The notes below the pieces were generated by a model that searched no databases, was not told where the DNA came from, and was given only the letters and a program-made list of their open reading frames with translations. Shown here piece after piece: positions 5,194 to 5,292 of a stretch of DNA of 5,292 nt. This DNA comes from an uncultured bacterium (lineage in GTDB: Bacteria; Bacillota; Clostridia; Lachnospirales; Lachnospiraceae): positions 1 through 5,292 of the forward strand of contig CAJMMH010000205.1 of assembly GCA_905214365.1 (NCBI GenBank). The letters run 5' to 3'. Both the position numbers and the translations under genes were made by a program. Position 1 is the first letter of the stretch, and the number at the start of each line of letters is the position of its first letter.

Positions 5194-5292
5194 ATTGTCT
5201 CACCTCTTATTGTTCGAACGCACGGATTTCGCCGCACTCGCTCAGGTTGGCACCTTCCTCACTGGGGGTTGCCGTGACTTCACAGATCCTAT
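5194..5292 (-). promoter_or_regulatory. SAM-I (S-box) riboswitch, 5' end cut by window edge
   Basis: The minus strand shows S-box core sequences in order: TGAAGTCACGGCAACC (5282-5267), AAGGTGCCAACCTG (5256-5243), a P4 stem CGAGTGCG/TGCGTTCG (5240-5233 with 5222-5215) and the closing P1 strand AATAAGAGG (5211-5203). These fit the family pattern of GCAACC, AGGUGCyAA and GAuAAGAgG blocks. P3 is unusually short. The 5' strand of P1 and the start of P2, normally including CUCUUAU and GGAGGGA, should lie just beyond 5292. The 3' P1 strand overlaps the antiterminator at 5204-5203, so SAM binding would free the terminator at 5154-5178 and switch metK off. The operon promoter is outside the window. 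Confidence 0.92.

Noticed and set aside
1..5292. CRISPR arrays, tRNA or rRNA genes, transposase or phage genes
   Set aside because: No regularly spaced direct repeats, tRNA-like TTCGAAT arms in cloverleaf context, rRNA blocks or mobile-element proteins were seen on either strand.

Overview
The window carries four protein genes, all on the minus strand, so it reads right to left: metK (SAM synthetase), an RluA-type pseudouridine synthase, aspartate kinase, and a YtvI-type AI-2E-family membrane protein. Base composition near 50% GC, strong AGAGGA/AAAGGA-type ribosome sites, an S-box (SAM-I) riboswitch with an intrinsic terminator, a YclM-type aspartokinase and a YtvI-like protein all point to a Gram-positive Clostridia, most plausibly Lachnospiraceae. 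This assignment is inference from gene content, not a database match.

Right end (5292 to 4943): a SAM-I aptamer, cut at its 5' side by the window edge, is followed by a clear terminator/antiterminator pair and then a roughly 210-nt structured leader with two further perfect hairpins. metK (4942 to 3758) follows. Its stop codon overlaps the ATG of the pseudouridine synthase gene (3758 to 2931) by one base in a TGATG junction, so these two form a translationally coupled operon under SAM control.

Middle (2930 to 2732): almost all the space between the pseudouridine synthase stop codon and the next promoter is a 71-bp near-palindrome (2852-2922) that looks like a small mobile or repeated hairpin element. 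It directly abuts the -35 box of a near-consensus sigma-A promoter (17-bp spacer) for the aspartate kinase gene (2731 to 1412).

Left end (1411 to 1): a 313-bp gap without a clear terminator or promoter holds several inverted repeats and a possible 32-codon small ORF. Then comes the YtvI-like membrane protein gene (1098 to 79) and a short 3' flank with a weak hairpin.

Aspartate kinase makes aspartyl phosphate, the entry point to homoserine, methionine, threonine and lysine; MetK consumes methionine to make SAM. The cluster thus joins the first step of the pathway to its methyl-donor end product, with SAM feedback at the metK promoter. The window is mostly conserved housekeeping sequence. I do not see a novel defence or mobile system. 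The points most worth a second look are the 71-bp palindromic element beside the aspartate kinase promoter, the structured metK leader, the basic low-complexity insert in the pseudouridine synthase, and the complementarity that could hide the ytvI ribosome site.
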